Source of the DNA: Meiothermus sp. Pnk-1
GTDB taxonomy: Bacteria > Deinococcota > Deinococci > Deinococcales > Thermaceae
Reading direction: 5' to 3'
Assembly: GCF_003226535.1 (NCBI RefSeq)
Contig: NZ_QKOB01000015.1
Span: 1 to 49,236 of the forward strand
Length of the DNA stretch: 49,236 nucleotides
Shown: positions 1-10,211 of the stretch, piece after piece
How positions within the stretch are numbered: position 1 is the stretch's first letter
How the letters are laid out: the number at the start of each line of letters is the position of its first letter
Made by a program: the position numbers and the translations under genes
The notes under the pieces: model-generated
Told to the model about the DNA's origin: nothing
Databases searched by the model: none
What the model saw: only the letters and a program-made list of their open reading frames with translations

Positions 1-6
1 CTCCTT

Positions 7-1502
<1,496 letters not shown>

Positions 1503-1607
1503 GGCTCACAGGATTACCTGTGTAGTTCAAAGGTAAGGGTTTTGTGGCTTGCTGATCTTCCTTTTCAAGGTTCGCCCGCTCTCGGTTTCCCTCAAGCAGC
1601 ACGAAGT

Positions 1608-1636
1608 AGTGTAGCAACCCCCCTACCCATTGTCAA
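1608..1636 (-). promoter_or_regulatory. 16S rRNA promoter
   Basis: Read on the minus strand, TTGACA (1631-1636) and TACACT (1608-1613) are separated by 17 bp, close to the housekeeping consensus. Transcription would start near 1601, giving a leader of about 100 nt. A small hairpin, CACAGG/CCTGTG (1507-1522), sits just before the mature 5' end and may help processing. Confidence 0.85.
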
Positions 1637-1748
1637 GCCTCTTGACTCCTCCAGAGGAATTGGCTGCTGCACGCGAGATTTTTGAGGGCGGGCGAGGAGC
1701 CGTAGGCTTCGGCTGGCCCGGGGGCCTCGAGCCCGTAAGATAGGGCTT

Positions 1749-2600
1749 ATGCGGCTGGTGCTGGTACCTACCCCCATCGGCAACCTCGAGGACATCACCC
1801 TGCGGGCCCTACGAGTGCTCAGGGAGGCCGAGGTCGTGGCTTGCGAGGATACCCGCCGCACCGGGGTGCTGCTCCAGCACTACGGCCTCCACAAAAAGAT
1901 GGTGCGGCTTGACCAGCACACCATAGGCCGGGCCAAGGATTTGCTCGGGGGATACGGCTACGTGGCCTACGCTACCGACGCTGGGACCCCCGGTATCTCC
2001 GACCCCGGAGCGGAACTGGTGGCCTTGGCGTTGCGAGAGGGCTGGCAGGTGGAGGTCTTGCCCGGCCCCACGGCGCTCATCCCAGCCCTGGTGGCTTCGG
2101 GGATGCCTACCGCCCGCTTCGCCTTTGAGGGGTTCTTGCCGCAAAGATCCTCTGAGCGCAAAGCCCGGCTCGAGCAGATAGCCCGAGGTCGCACCGTGGT
2201 ACTTTATGAAGCCCCCCATCGCCTGCGGAAGACCTTGGACGACCTGATCGAGCTGTATGGCCCTGAGCATCCAGTGGCCTTGGTGCGTGAACTCTCCAAG
2301 CTACACGAGGAGGTATGGAGGGGAAGCCTCGAGGCGGCGCAGGAGCACTTCCAAGAGCCTAGGGGGGAGTTCGTGATCGTGCTGGCGCCGAAGGTGCATG
2401 ACCCTAAACACGAGACGCAGAATGCGGAGGAGTTGCTCGAGCGCCTCAAGCACCAAGGGTTGCGCGGTAAGGCGTTGGTTAGGGCGCTAGTCGAAGCTGG
2501 GGTTCCGCGCAATCAAGCGTATACTTTGGCTCATGGTGAGTCGGTCCTCCGGCGAGGATTCCTGACCTCAGCGGAGGACGATGAAAAGGCGCAGCCGTAG
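1749..2600 (+). CDS. rsmI: 16S rRNA (cytidine-1402-2'-O)-methyltransferase RsmI
   Basis: RsmI is a SAM-dependent methyltransferase of the tetrapyrrole-methylase fold. It 2'-O-methylates C1402 in the 16S rRNA decoding centre. The 283-residue protein begins with the family signature [17 protein letters not shown] and has [14 protein letters not shown] (about residues 75-88) and [12 protein letters not shown] (about 100-111), all typical. Length is normal. A -10-like TAAGAT (1736-1741) ends 7 nt before the ATG and there is no Shine-Dalgarno sequence, so the mRNA is probably leaderless. The gene is divergent from the 16S gene it acts on. It precedes pfkA by 38 nt, so the two may be cotranscribed. 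Confidence 0.95.
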   Translation: MRLVLVPTPIGNLEDITLRALRVLREAEVVACEDTRRTGVLLQHYGLHKKMVRLDQHTIGRAKDLLGGYGYVAYATDAGTPGISDPGAELVALALREGWQVEVLPGPTALIPALVASGMPTARFAFEGFLPQRSSERKARLEQIARGRTVVLYEAPHRLRKTLDDLIELYGPEHPVALVRELSKLHEEVWRGSLEAAQEHFQEPRGEFVIVLAPKVHDPKHETQNAEELLERLKHQGLRGKALVRALVEAGVPRNQAYTLAHGESVLRRGFLTSAEDDEKAQP

Positions 2601-2638
2601 AGGTAGCGGTGCTGGGCTGCGCGAGCGGGAGGGTTGGG

Positions 2639-3607
2639 ATGAAGCGAATCGGAGTGTTCACTAGCGGGGGAGATGCCCCCGGTATGAATGCAGCTATTCG
2701 GGCGGTGGTGCGTATGGGGGCCGCATATGGGCTCGAGGTGATCGGGATTCGCCGGGGCTATGCGGGGATGATCGAGGGGGATTTTGTCCCGCTTGGGCCC
2801 CGCGATGTAGCCAACACCCTGCAACGCGGTGGGACCATCCTACTCACCGCCCGCAGCGCGGAGTTCAAGACCCCTGAGGGTCGGGCCAAAGCGGCGGAGA
2901 ACCTCCGTAAGGCCGGGATCGACGGTCTGGTCTGCATCGGGGGGGATGGCAGCTACCGGGGGGCCCTCAAGCTCCTCGAGGAACACCACATCCCAGTAGT
3001 GGGGGCTCCCGGCACCATTGACAACGACCTCTACGGTACCGACTTTACCATCGGCTTCGATACGGCAGTGAACACCGCCCTCGAGGCCATCGACCGCATC
3101 CGCGACACTGCGGCCAGCCACGAGCGGGTTTTTTTCATCGAGGTGATGGGGCGGCACGCCGGGTTCATCGCCCTCGAGGTAGGCATCGCGGGGGGTGCGG
3201 AGGTCATCGTCCTCCCTGAGGATCCCATTCCGGCCTCGGCTTGCGCGGAAGTCATCAGCCAATCCAGCGCTAAGGGCAAGCGCTCCTCGATCGTGGTGGT
3301 GGCCGAAGGCGGGTATGAGGGGGGAGCAGAGGCCTTGGCCCGAGACGTAAAAGCCTGTTCGGGTATCGAGGCGCGGGTCACGGTACTGGGCCACATCCAA
3401 CGGGGCGGTAGCCCTACCGCCATAGACCGGGTGCTGGCGAGCCGCCTGGGGGCGGGGTGTGTGGATGCCCTCCTGAGCGGGGCCAGTGGGGTGGCGGTGG
3501 GCGAGGTGGACGGCGAGATCCGCCTTACCCCCTTTAGGGAAGCGGTAGAAAGACGCAAGGATATCCACCGCAAGAAATACGAGCTGGCGAAGGTCTTGGC
3601 CCTCTAG
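2639..3607 (+). CDS. pfkA: ATP-dependent 6-phosphofructokinase
   Basis: PfkA phosphorylates fructose 6-phosphate to the 1,6-bisphosphate in glycolysis. The 322-residue protein starts [20 protein letters not shown]. It carries GGDGS (about residues 102-106, the glycine that favours ATP over pyrophosphate), the catalytic loop [18 protein letters not shown] and the EVMGRHAG motif. The chosen ATG at 2639 is preceded by a GGGAGGG ribosome site and gives the length of bacterial PfkA. An in-frame upstream start at 2609 would add ten unconserved residues. The gene follows rsmI, and msrA lies 56 nt downstream. Confidence 0.96.
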   Translation: MKRIGVFTSGGDAPGMNAAIRAVVRMGAAYGLEVIGIRRGYAGMIEGDFVPLGPRDVANTLQRGGTILLTARSAEFKTPEGRAKAAENLRKAGIDGLVCIGGDGSYRGALKLLEEHHIPVVGAPGTIDNDLYGTDFTIGFDTAVNTALEAIDRIRDTAASHERVFFIEVMGRHAGFIALEVGIAGGAEVIVLPEDPIPASACAEVISQSSAKGKRSSIVVVAEGGYEGGAEALARDVKACSGIEARVTVLGHIQRGGSPTAIDRVLASRLGAGCVDALLSGASGVAVGEVDGEIRLTPFREAVERRKDIHRKKYELAKVLAL

Positions 3608-3663
3608 CCAGGCCGGTCGGCTGGCTCACCTTGCCGGGCGCAGATCGCTGGCAGAATGGCCGC

Positions 3664-4218
3664 ATGGGCCAGCCTCTTGAGGTTGCTACGTTGGGCGGTG
3701 GGTGCTTTTGGTGCTTGGAAGCCGTCTATGACGAGCTTCGGGGCGTGGTCGATGTGGTTTCGGGCTACTCGGGTGGGCACGTGGAGAATCCCACCTACGA
3801 GGAGGTCTGCGGCAAAAGGACCGGGCACGCCGAGGTGGTACAGATAACCTTCGACCCCCAAGTGGTCTCGTATCGTGAACTACTAGAGGTTTTTTTCACC
3901 ATTCACGACCCCACCACCCTGAACCGCCAGGGCAACGACGTGGGGCCGCAGTACCGCTCGGTGATCTTCTACCACTCCCCCGAGCAGAAAGACATCGCTT
4001 TTCAGGTAATTCGCGGGCTCGAGCAGGCCAAGGTCTGGGATGACCCCATCGTGACCGAGGTAGTGCCCTTCGAGAAGTTCTATCCCGCCGAGGACTACCA
4101 CCAGGAGTATTTTAAGAAGAACCCCCACCAGCCCTATTGCTCCTTTGTGGTAGCCCCCAAGGTCGCCAAGTTCCGCAAGCGCTTTTTCGACAAGCTCAAG
4201 CGGAGTACGACCCCCTAA
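3664..4218 (+). CDS. msrA: Peptide methionine sulfoxide reductase MsrA
   Basis: MsrA reduces methionine-S-sulfoxide in oxidised proteins and free methionine. The 184-residue protein has the catalytic motif GGCFWCLE near the N-terminus (about residues 10-17), then [24 protein letters not shown], and NDVGPQYRS further on, all hallmarks of MsrA. The start at 3664 puts the motif at the usual distance. A CAGAAT box (3652-3657) lies 6 nt before the ATG, with TTGCCG (3631-3636) upstream at a short 15-bp spacing, so this may be a leaderless transcript. It converges on the cvpA-like gene. Confidence 0.95.
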   Translation: MGQPLEVATLGGGCFWCLEAVYDELRGVVDVVSGYSGGHVENPTYEEVCGKRTGHAEVVQITFDPQVVSYRELLEVFFTIHDPTTLNRQGNDVGPQYRSVIFYHSPEQKDIAFQVIRGLEQAKVWDDPIVTEVVPFEKFYPAEDYHQEYFKKNPHQPYCSFVVAPKVAKFRKRFFDKLKRSTTP

Positions 4219-4227
4219 TCAAGCCAG

Positions 4228-4251
4228 AGGGGCCGGCAGGGCAGCGCCCCT
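4228..4251. terminator. Hairpin between convergent msrA and cvpA-like gene
   Basis: An AGGGGC/GCCCCT inverted repeat with a 12-nt loop lies in the 46-bp gap between two converging genes. There is no clear T-tract on either strand, so termination is inferred mainly from position. Confidence 0.35.
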
Positions 4252-4264
4252 TGGTGGGCTCACC

Positions 4265-4747
4265 TCAGCGCAGGTGAGGCAGCAGGATCTTGCGCATCAA
4301 CGGCTGGCTGTTGACCCAATTGAAGAGGGGATTGGCAAAAGGGCTCTCGATGACACCCCGCTGGATGGTCAGGGGTAGCTGGGCGGAGGGGTAGCGCAAG
4401 GTTCCTGAGGAGGCTACGAACTCAGCGGGGAAGCTCACCCAGATCGCCAAGGCCAGCAACGCACCCCACAGCAGCCCCCCGGCGCTCCCGGCGATGCCCT
4501 CTAATAGCGGGTTGAGCCGGGGTAAGGAGAGGCCACCGGTCAAGTAGGCCCCGCCAAACCCCACCAAAAGGGCGATCACGAGCGGTATGGCTAGCGGAAG
4601 AGCGCCCACCGGCATCACTAAAGCAACCAGGGTATACCCCAAAATGGCGACCAGCACCGCGATGGTGAAGGGCAGCCCCTGCCGCGCGCCCACGGCGATG
4701 GCCAGGGCCAACGTGAGCAGGGAGAGCAGGTCGAGCCAGGTTAGCAT
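4265..4747 (-). CDS. CvpA-family membrane protein
   Basis: This 160-residue protein is strongly hydrophobic, with about four membrane segments (residues 5-22, 27-47, 50-75, 88-110) and a polar C-terminal tail. The N-terminal pattern WLDLLSLLTLALAIAVGARQG resembles the CvpA / colicin V production family, whose molecular role in most bacteria is unclear. A TATACT box lies 11 nt before the start codon, suggesting a very short 5' leader. pheT ends about 60 nt upstream, but this promoter suggests separate transcription. CvpA assignment rests on topology and N-terminal pattern only. Confidence 0.7.
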   Translation of the reverse strand: MLTWLDLLSLLTLALAIAVGARQGLPFTIAVLVAILGYTLVALVMPVGALPLAIPLVIALLVGFGGAYLTGGLSLPRLNPLLEGIAGSAGGLLWGALLALAIWVSFPAEFVASSGTLRYPSAQLPLTIQRGVIESPFANPLFNWVNSQPLMRKILLPHLR

Positions 4748-4806
4748 GCCTGGAAAACAGTATACGGAGGCGCCTCAGCAAGGGCGGAGGCAGATGAACA
4801 TCGGCG

Positions 4807-7155
4807 TCACCTGCGGATCGCGTACCCCGCTGCCTCGACGGCCCGGATCACGTTCTGCATGTAGCCGTCGGTCTCGGCGTCGGTGAGGGTGCGCTCCGGG
4901 TGGCGGAAGCTGAGGTGGAAGGCCAGGCTCTTCTGGCCGGGCTCGAGCGGGCTGCCCCGGTACACGTCGAAGACCTGCAGGGCCTCGAGGTACTCGCCGG
5001 CGCTCTCGCGCAGGATGCGCTCGACCTCGCCGTAGGGCACCGCCTCGGGCACCACCACCGCCAGGTCACGCAGGGAAGCCGGGTACTTGGCCACGTCCTT
5101 GAAGGCTGTCTTGGCCTTGGGGAGGGGCAGCTCGAGCTCGACCAGATAGGTCGTAGGCAGCTCGGCCTGGGCCGCGATGGCCGGGTGCAACTGCCCGATG
5201 GAGCCCACCTTCCGCCCGTTCCAGTACACCGCGCCCGAGACGCCCGGGTGCAGGTGGGCAAAGCCCTCCTGCTCGACCCGTAGCGTGGCCCCCAGGTGCG
5301 CGGCGGTGCTCTCCAACAGCCCCTTGAGCGCGTAGAAGCTGCCCGCGAGCCCCGGCTGCCACAACCCCGGCACCGCCTCGCCCGAGAGCAGCATCCCCAG
5401 CCGGGCGGTCTCGGTCTGGTTGAATACGTTACCGATCTCGAAGAGCAGGAAGGGGCCTTCCTCGCCCTGGGCGAGGTTGAGCTCGAGGTTGCGCAGCAGG
5501 CCCGGATAGATGGCGGTGCGCAAATGGGTTCGGTCTGAAGCCTGGGGGTTGGCCAGGGCCACGGTGGGCGCGGGGGCTCGGTACTTGGCCAGCTCTTCCG
5601 GACTGCTCCAGGAGTAGTTGACCACTTCCTGAAAGCCCAGGCCTACCAGCACGCGCTTGAGTTGCTCCTTGGCCTCATAAGGCTCGTCCACGCCCAGGTT
5701 GTCGGGGGCGGGGAAGAAGGCGGGAAGGGTGACGGGAATCTTGTCGTAGCCGATGATCCGGGCCACTTCCTCGACCAGGTCCTCCGCGATCTCGATGTCC
5801 ATGCGGTAGCTGGGAGGCGTGACCTGGTAGGGCTCCGCCTCGCCTACCACCTGGAAGCCCAGGCGCTTGAGGGCAGCCAACTGTTCGTCCTCGGCGAAGC
5901 TCGCGCCGATCAGTTGGTTGGCCTGACTGGGACGGAAGGCGATGGGCCTGGGGGGCTGGGTGTGGTTGAGGTCGAGGTGTTCCTCGGCCACCAGAGCTCC
6001 CTCGCCTTGCCACTGCTGTACCAGCTCCATGAAGCGCAGGGCGGAGCGCACCTGTCCGTCGGGGTCCACCCCGCGCTCGAAGCGGTAGCTGGCTTCGGTC
6101 TTGAGCCCCTGGCGCTTGGCGGTGCGCCGGATGGAGACCGGGTCGAAGTGGGCGACCTCGAGCGCGACCTCGGTGGTGTCCTCGCGCACCTCGCTGCGCG
6201 CCCCGCCCATCACGCCCGCGATGCCCTCGGGGAGGCTCTGACCCCCCTGCTCGACGGTGATGAGCAGGTCGCGCTCGTCGAACTCGCGCTCCACCCCGTC
6301 GAGCGTGACCAGCTTTTCGCCTCTCCGGGCCCGCCGCACCCGGATGCCCTCGCCGATGAAGCGGGCGTCGTAGGCGTGAAGGGGATTGCCCAGCTCGAGC
6401 ATGGTGTAGTTGGTCGCGTCCACCACCAGGCTGATGGGGCGCATCCCGGCGGCATACAGGCGGCGCTGGACGACGAGGGGGGAGGGGGTGTTCCGAATCC
6501 CTTGGGCGTACCAGAGCGTGAAGCGGTCGCAGCCTGTAGGATCGTCGATCCAGACCCGGAAGGGGAGAGGGATGGAAGCGGTTTTGGGTCTGGGGTCGGG
6601 GTGGATCAGCGTCATGCCCAGCGCAGCCAGGTCGCGGGCCGTGCCATAAACCGAGAGCATGTCGGCGCGGTTGGGGGTGATCTCGAGCTCGATCACCCAA
6701 TCCTCGGACCAGGCCTCGGCCAGGGACGTGCCGGGGGGCAGCGCGCCGGCGGGGAGTTCCATCAGCCCGGCGGCATACTCGCCCACCGCCAGTTCCTTGG
6801 CCGAAAGGGCCATGCCGTAAGACTCGCGGCCCTGGATCTTCCTCACCGCAATCTCGAGGCCTCCCGGCAATACCGCTCCCGGCAGGGCCAGCGCCACCCC
6901 CATCCCCGCCCTGGCGTTGGGCGCGCCCGAGATCACCTGCACCTCTCGCCCCGCGTCGAGGATGAGCTTTCTCACCTCGAGGCCGGGAATCTCCTCCACC
7001 GAGAGCACCCTGGCGAACACCACCCTACGGTGAGGAGCGCTTAGGCGCTCGATGGCCTCGGTCTCGTGCCCCAGCCCGGCGAGCAATTCCTCCAGCCGCT
7101 CGGGTTTGGGTGCGTCGGGCAAGAACTCTTTGAGCCAGCTATAGACGATTCGCAT
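4807..7155 (-). CDS. pheT: Phenylalanine--tRNA ligase beta subunit
   Basis: PheT pairs with PheS in an (alpha-beta)2 enzyme that charges tRNA-Phe. The 782-residue length matches Thermus PheT. The N-terminal part MRIVYSWLKEFL followed by a tRNA-binding (EMAP-like) domain, a central B3/B4 editing domain with ITPNRADMLSVYGTARDLA, B5 repeats, and a C-terminal FDX-ACB domain (about residues 690-782, containing PASLRDLAVVVPE and SLAFHLSFRHPERTLTD) can be followed in order. The ATG at 7155 has a GGAGG site 6 nt upstream. An upstream in-frame start at 7254 would add 33 residues read from the repeat element, so it is rejected. It is presumably cotranscribed with pheS across a 221-nt gap. Confidence 0.97.
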   Translation of the reverse strand: MRIVYSWLKEFLPDAPKPERLEELLAGLGHETEAIERLSAPHRRVVFARVLSVEEIPGLEVRKLILDAGREVQVISGAPNARAGMGVALALPGAVLPGGLEIAVRKIQGRESYGMALSAKELAVGEYAAGLMELPAGALPPGTSLAEAWSEDWVIELEITPNRADMLSVYGTARDLAALGMTLIHPDPRPKTASIPLPFRVWIDDPTGCDRFTLWYAQGIRNTPSPLVVQRRLYAAGMRPISLVVDATNYTMLELGNPLHAYDARFIGEGIRVRRARRGEKLVTLDGVEREFDERDLLITVEQGGQSLPEGIAGVMGGARSEVREDTTEVALEVAHFDPVSIRRTAKRQGLKTEASYRFERGVDPDGQVRSALRFMELVQQWQGEGALVAEEHLDLNHTQPPRPIAFRPSQANQLIGASFAEDEQLAALKRLGFQVVGEAEPYQVTPPSYRMDIEIAEDLVEEVARIIGYDKIPVTLPAFFPAPDNLGVDEPYEAKEQLKRVLVGLGFQEVVNYSWSSPEELAKYRAPAPTVALANPQASDRTHLRTAIYPGLLRNLELNLAQGEEGPFLLFEIGNVFNQTETARLGMLLSGEAVPGLWQPGLAGSFYALKGLLESTAAHLGATLRVEQEGFAHLHPGVSGAVYWNGRKVGSIGQLHPAIAAQAELPTTYLVELELPLPKAKTAFKDVAKYPASLRDLAVVVPEAVPYGEVERILRESAGEYLEALQVFDVYRGSPLEPGQKSLAFHLSFRHPERTLTDAETDGYMQNVIRAVEAAGYAIRR

Positions 7156-7206
7156 TTGCAACCTCCGGTTGCGCTGAACGCCCGGCGCAAAACGCGACTT
7201 GCGTCG

Positions 7207-7344
7207 TACGTCGTACGCTAAACGCTGAGGACGATCCCCTATCGGGACGAGCAAAGCTCGTACACCTAGGGGACGATCCCCTGTCGGGACGGGCTACGCC
7301 TATACACCCGACGGGTCGGCCCCCTTCGTTCGGCGTACGACGTA
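7207..7344. repeat. Intergenic repeat element between pheS and pheT
   Basis: The element is bounded by 18-bp inverted arms: 7207-7224 (TACGTCGTACGCTAAACG) and 7327-7344 (its complement at 16 of 18 positions). Inside are two imperfect tandem units of about 42 bp, each beginning with a near-identical 21-bp block (7229-7249 and 7271-7291, one mismatch). The first unit also contains a GAGC-AAA-GCTC mini-hairpin. The core GTCGTACGC recurs at about 32081-32089. This looks like a REP- or MITE-like family. Copy number is unknown. Confidence 0.6.
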
Positions 7345-7376
7345 GGACGTAGGACATGCGATCAGCACAAATCAAG

Positions 7377-8483
<1,107 letters not shown>

Positions 8484-8515
8484 CTATCAAGTAAGCCGCC
8501 TCCTACGCTCTTCGC

Positions 8516-8571
8516 AAAAGCTACGGGCGGCACAGGGCCGCCCGCGAGAGCCAAAGGGCACTCCCGCAGGC
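8516..8571 (-). promoter_or_regulatory. pheS attenuator (mutually exclusive antiterminator and terminator)
   Basis: Two hairpins compete on the minus-strand RNA. The antiterminator pairs GCCTGCGGGAG (8561-8571) with CTCTCGCGGGC (8540-8550): 11 bp including two G-U pairs, with a 10-nt loop. The terminator pairs CGGGCGGC (8537-8544) with GCCGCCCG (8524-8531): 8 bp with a 5-nt loop, followed by TAGCTTTT. They share 8540-8544, so only one can form. The antiterminator 5' arm begins at the last base of the leader-peptide stop codon. A ribosome reaching the stop would cover it and let the terminator form. A ribosome stalled at the Phe codons would leave it free. The T-tract is short. Confidence 0.75.
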
Positions 8572-8597
8572 TACCTAAAAAACCACCTCCCGCGCAT
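8571..8597 (-). CDS. Predicted pheS leader peptide with tandem Phe codons
   Basis: This micro-ORF of eight codons plus TAG reads MRGRWFFR. It lies between the pheS promoter and the overlapping hairpins of the pheST leader. Codons 6 and 7 are adjacent TTT Phe codons. From the -10 box, transcription should start about 3 nt before the ATG, so translation would be leaderless. It is far too short for family comparison. The assignment rests on promoter position, Phe codons, and a stop codon that overlaps the antiterminator arm. An in-frame ATG at 8606 touches the -10 box and should not be transcribed. Confidence 0.72.
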   Translation of the reverse strand: MRGRWFFR

Positions 8598-8606
8598 ATT
8601 GGCCAT

Positions 8607-8635
8607 AGTTTACCGGCGAGCCCCCTAAAGCTCAA
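8607..8635 (-). promoter_or_regulatory. pheST promoter
   Basis: On the minus strand, TTGAGC (8630-8635) and TAAACT (8607-8612) are spaced by exactly 17 bp. The predicted start is near 8600, giving a leader of about 160 nt before pheS. Confidence 0.8.
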
Positions 8636-8641
8636 GCCATA

Positions 8642-9042
8642 CGCGAAAGGCGGTGGATCATCTAACCTCTAGGGCTCCAGCGGGCGCGTTTGCAGCCGGC
8701 GTTACGCGCAAGCGTAAACCCTTCATTTCGCACTCCCTGGGCCGATTGGACCTGGGTCACGGGGTGGGGATTTTGCCGTATGGCTCCGAGGGTGGGCAAA
8801 CGTCACCGGCGTGAAACGTGGAAGGTGCTATGGTCAAGCTACCCTAAGCAGGCGTTTCGGAACCTCTCATCTTTATGCAAACAGCTTTTTATCGGAACCA
8901 AGGGCCTTAGGGTAGGGCGAGCGGGGGGCGAGCACCCCCCGCTTCCGTCCTTTTTAGCCCTAGCCTTCAGCTTGGACTCAGCCCGGCTTCCTAAGCTTAC
9001 CCCTGAGAACTGCCGCGCGCCGTGGCGCGCCAGGAGGTGAAG
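8642..9042. other. Gene-free stretch upstream of the TPR gene
   Basis: About 400 bp between the divergent pheST promoter and the TPR gene hold no convincing ORF. The only clear structure is the hairpin at 8920-8943. An 11-codon ATG reading (8875) precedes it but has no placed promoter. A ribosome site AGGAGGTG (about 9032-9039) belongs to the TPR gene. No riboswitch class was recognised. Confidence 0.5.
8920..8955 (+). terminator. Terminator-like hairpin upstream of the TPR gene
   Basis: AGCGGGGGG (8920-8928) pairs with CCCCCCGCT (8935-8943), a 9-bp stem with a 6-nt loop, followed by TCCGTCC and then five T (8951-8955). It points toward the TPR gene and no gene ends here, so it could be an attenuator of that gene or the end of an unannotated small RNA. 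Confidence 0.55.
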
Positions 9043-10155
9043 ATGCGTTCAGCTTTGCTTGTTATCGCGCTGTCGTTTGGGTTGGCTGTTGCGCAACAGG
9101 CTGCACCAAGCCCCTCGGCTCAGCAGCTTCTCCAGGAGGCCCAGGCCTTGGCCCAGCAGGCTAGGGCGAGCGGGGTGGCACCCTCGGTGGACGCCACCCC
9201 CTGGAAGCAGGCTATCCAGCGGGCTGAGGCCGCCGCCCAGGCCGACCCTCAGTCGGCGGAGGCTTGGAAGCTGTTGGGAATGCTCTACCACGACGTCAAG
9301 TTTTGGGCTCGAGCCCACGACCGTTTCAACCAGTACCTCCGCCTCACAGGCGGGCAAGCTGAGCCTGAAGTGGCTAAGGCCATTGGGGATACCGACCTCA
9401 ACCTCGGCTACGAGGCTTATAACCGGGGCGATATCGCCCAAGCGCTGGAGTACTTCCAGGCGGCTGCCGACTTTTTGCCGGGCGATCCTCAGCCCTACGA
9501 GTGGATTGGCCGCATCTACCTCGAGCAGGGTAATGCTACCCAGGCCCGCCAAGCTTACCAGCGGGCCAACCAGATCCGGCCCACCCCTACCAACACTTAC
9601 TTCCTGGCCCGTTCCCAGGACGTAGCCACCTATGGCCGGGCCGCGGTGCGGGCTTTTACTACGGGTTATAACGCCTACCAGACCGGGGATAAAGCGACTG
9701 CCCTGAGCCAGTTCCAGGCGGCCGTCCAAGCTGCTCCCAACTGGCTCGAGGCCAAGCGCTGGTTGGCCCGGACCCAGCTCGAGACCAACCAGGCACAAGC
9801 GGCTTTGGCCACTTGGCAGCAGATCGTGGCCTCGCCCCAGGCTACCGCTTCGGACAAGTACTTCCTGCGGGTCGCCCAGCTCTCAGCCCAATACGGGGCC
9901 GATGCAGCCCGCGCCTACTTCGAGGGCGTGCAGGCTTACCAAGCCGGCGACCGCCTACAGGCCCTAGCTCGTTTTCAGGCCGCCACCCAGGCCAACCCCC
10001 AGTTTGCCGACGCCTGGTACTGGTTGGGCCGCACTGCCTACGAAGGGAAGAACTATGCTCTGGCGGTTCAGGCTTACCGCCAGGTGGTAGCCCTTCAGCC
10101 CGACAACGCAGAGGCTAAATACTGGCTCGGGCAAGCGCAAAAAGCGGCCCGCTAG
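9043..10155 (+). CDS. Secreted TPR-repeat protein
   Basis: The 370-residue protein opens with a Sec-type signal peptide: charged start, hydrophobic run LLVIALSFGLAVA, probable cleavage after AVA at residue 17-18. The rest consists of tetratricopeptide-like repeats of about 34 residues, for example around ALEYFQAAADFLPGDPQPYEWIG, ALSQFQAAVQAAPNWLEAKRWL, ALARFQAATQANPQFADAWYWLG and a last one ending near residue 365. TPR solenoids bind protein partners; here the location should be periplasmic or cell-envelope. The ATG at 9043 has AGGAGGTG upstream. An earlier GTG (9022) would spoil the signal peptide. Ala and Gln are very frequent. No specific function is assigned. Confidence 0.85.
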   Translation: MRSALLVIALSFGLAVAQQAAPSPSAQQLLQEAQALAQQARASGVAPSVDATPWKQAIQRAEAAAQADPQSAEAWKLLGMLYHDVKFWARAHDRFNQYLRLTGGQAEPEVAKAIGDTDLNLGYEAYNRGDIAQALEYFQAAADFLPGDPQPYEWIGRIYLEQGNATQARQAYQRANQIRPTPTNTYFLARSQDVATYGRAAVRAFTTGYNAYQTGDKATALSQFQAAVQAAPNWLEAKRWLARTQLETNQAQAALATWQQIVASPQATASDKYFLRVAQLSAQYGADAARAYFEGVQAYQAGDRLQALARFQAATQANPQFADAWYWLGRTAYEGKNYALAVQAYRQVVALQPDNAEAKYWLGQAQKAAR

Positions 10156-10171
10156 ATCCCATGGGGCCGAA

Positions 10172-10202
10172 CCCCACCCGAAGTGTTCCGCTTCGGGTGG
10201 GG
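10172..10202. terminator. Hairpin between convergent TPR gene and dnaB
   Basis: A perfect 12-bp inverted repeat, CCCCACCCGAAG (10172-10183) with CTTCGGGTGGGG (10191-10202) and a 7-nt loop, lies between two converging stop codons. No T-tract follows on either strand. A bidirectional terminator is inferred from position and stability. Confidence 0.6.
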
Positions 10203-10211
10203 GCAATCACA

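Noticed and set aside
4900-7044. Long plus-strand ORFs opposite pheT
   Set aside because: They are mirror frames of a GC-rich gene, with no ribosome site and low-complexity translation.
7156-7254. Longer PheT N-terminus
   Set aside because: The extra 33 residues are read from the repeat element; the GGAGG site and family length support the start at 7155.
8875-8910. Attenuator leader peptide (MQTAFYRNQGP) before the TPR gene
   Set aside because: No -10 box at the right distance, no hairpin competing with the terminator, and no amino-acid link to the gene.
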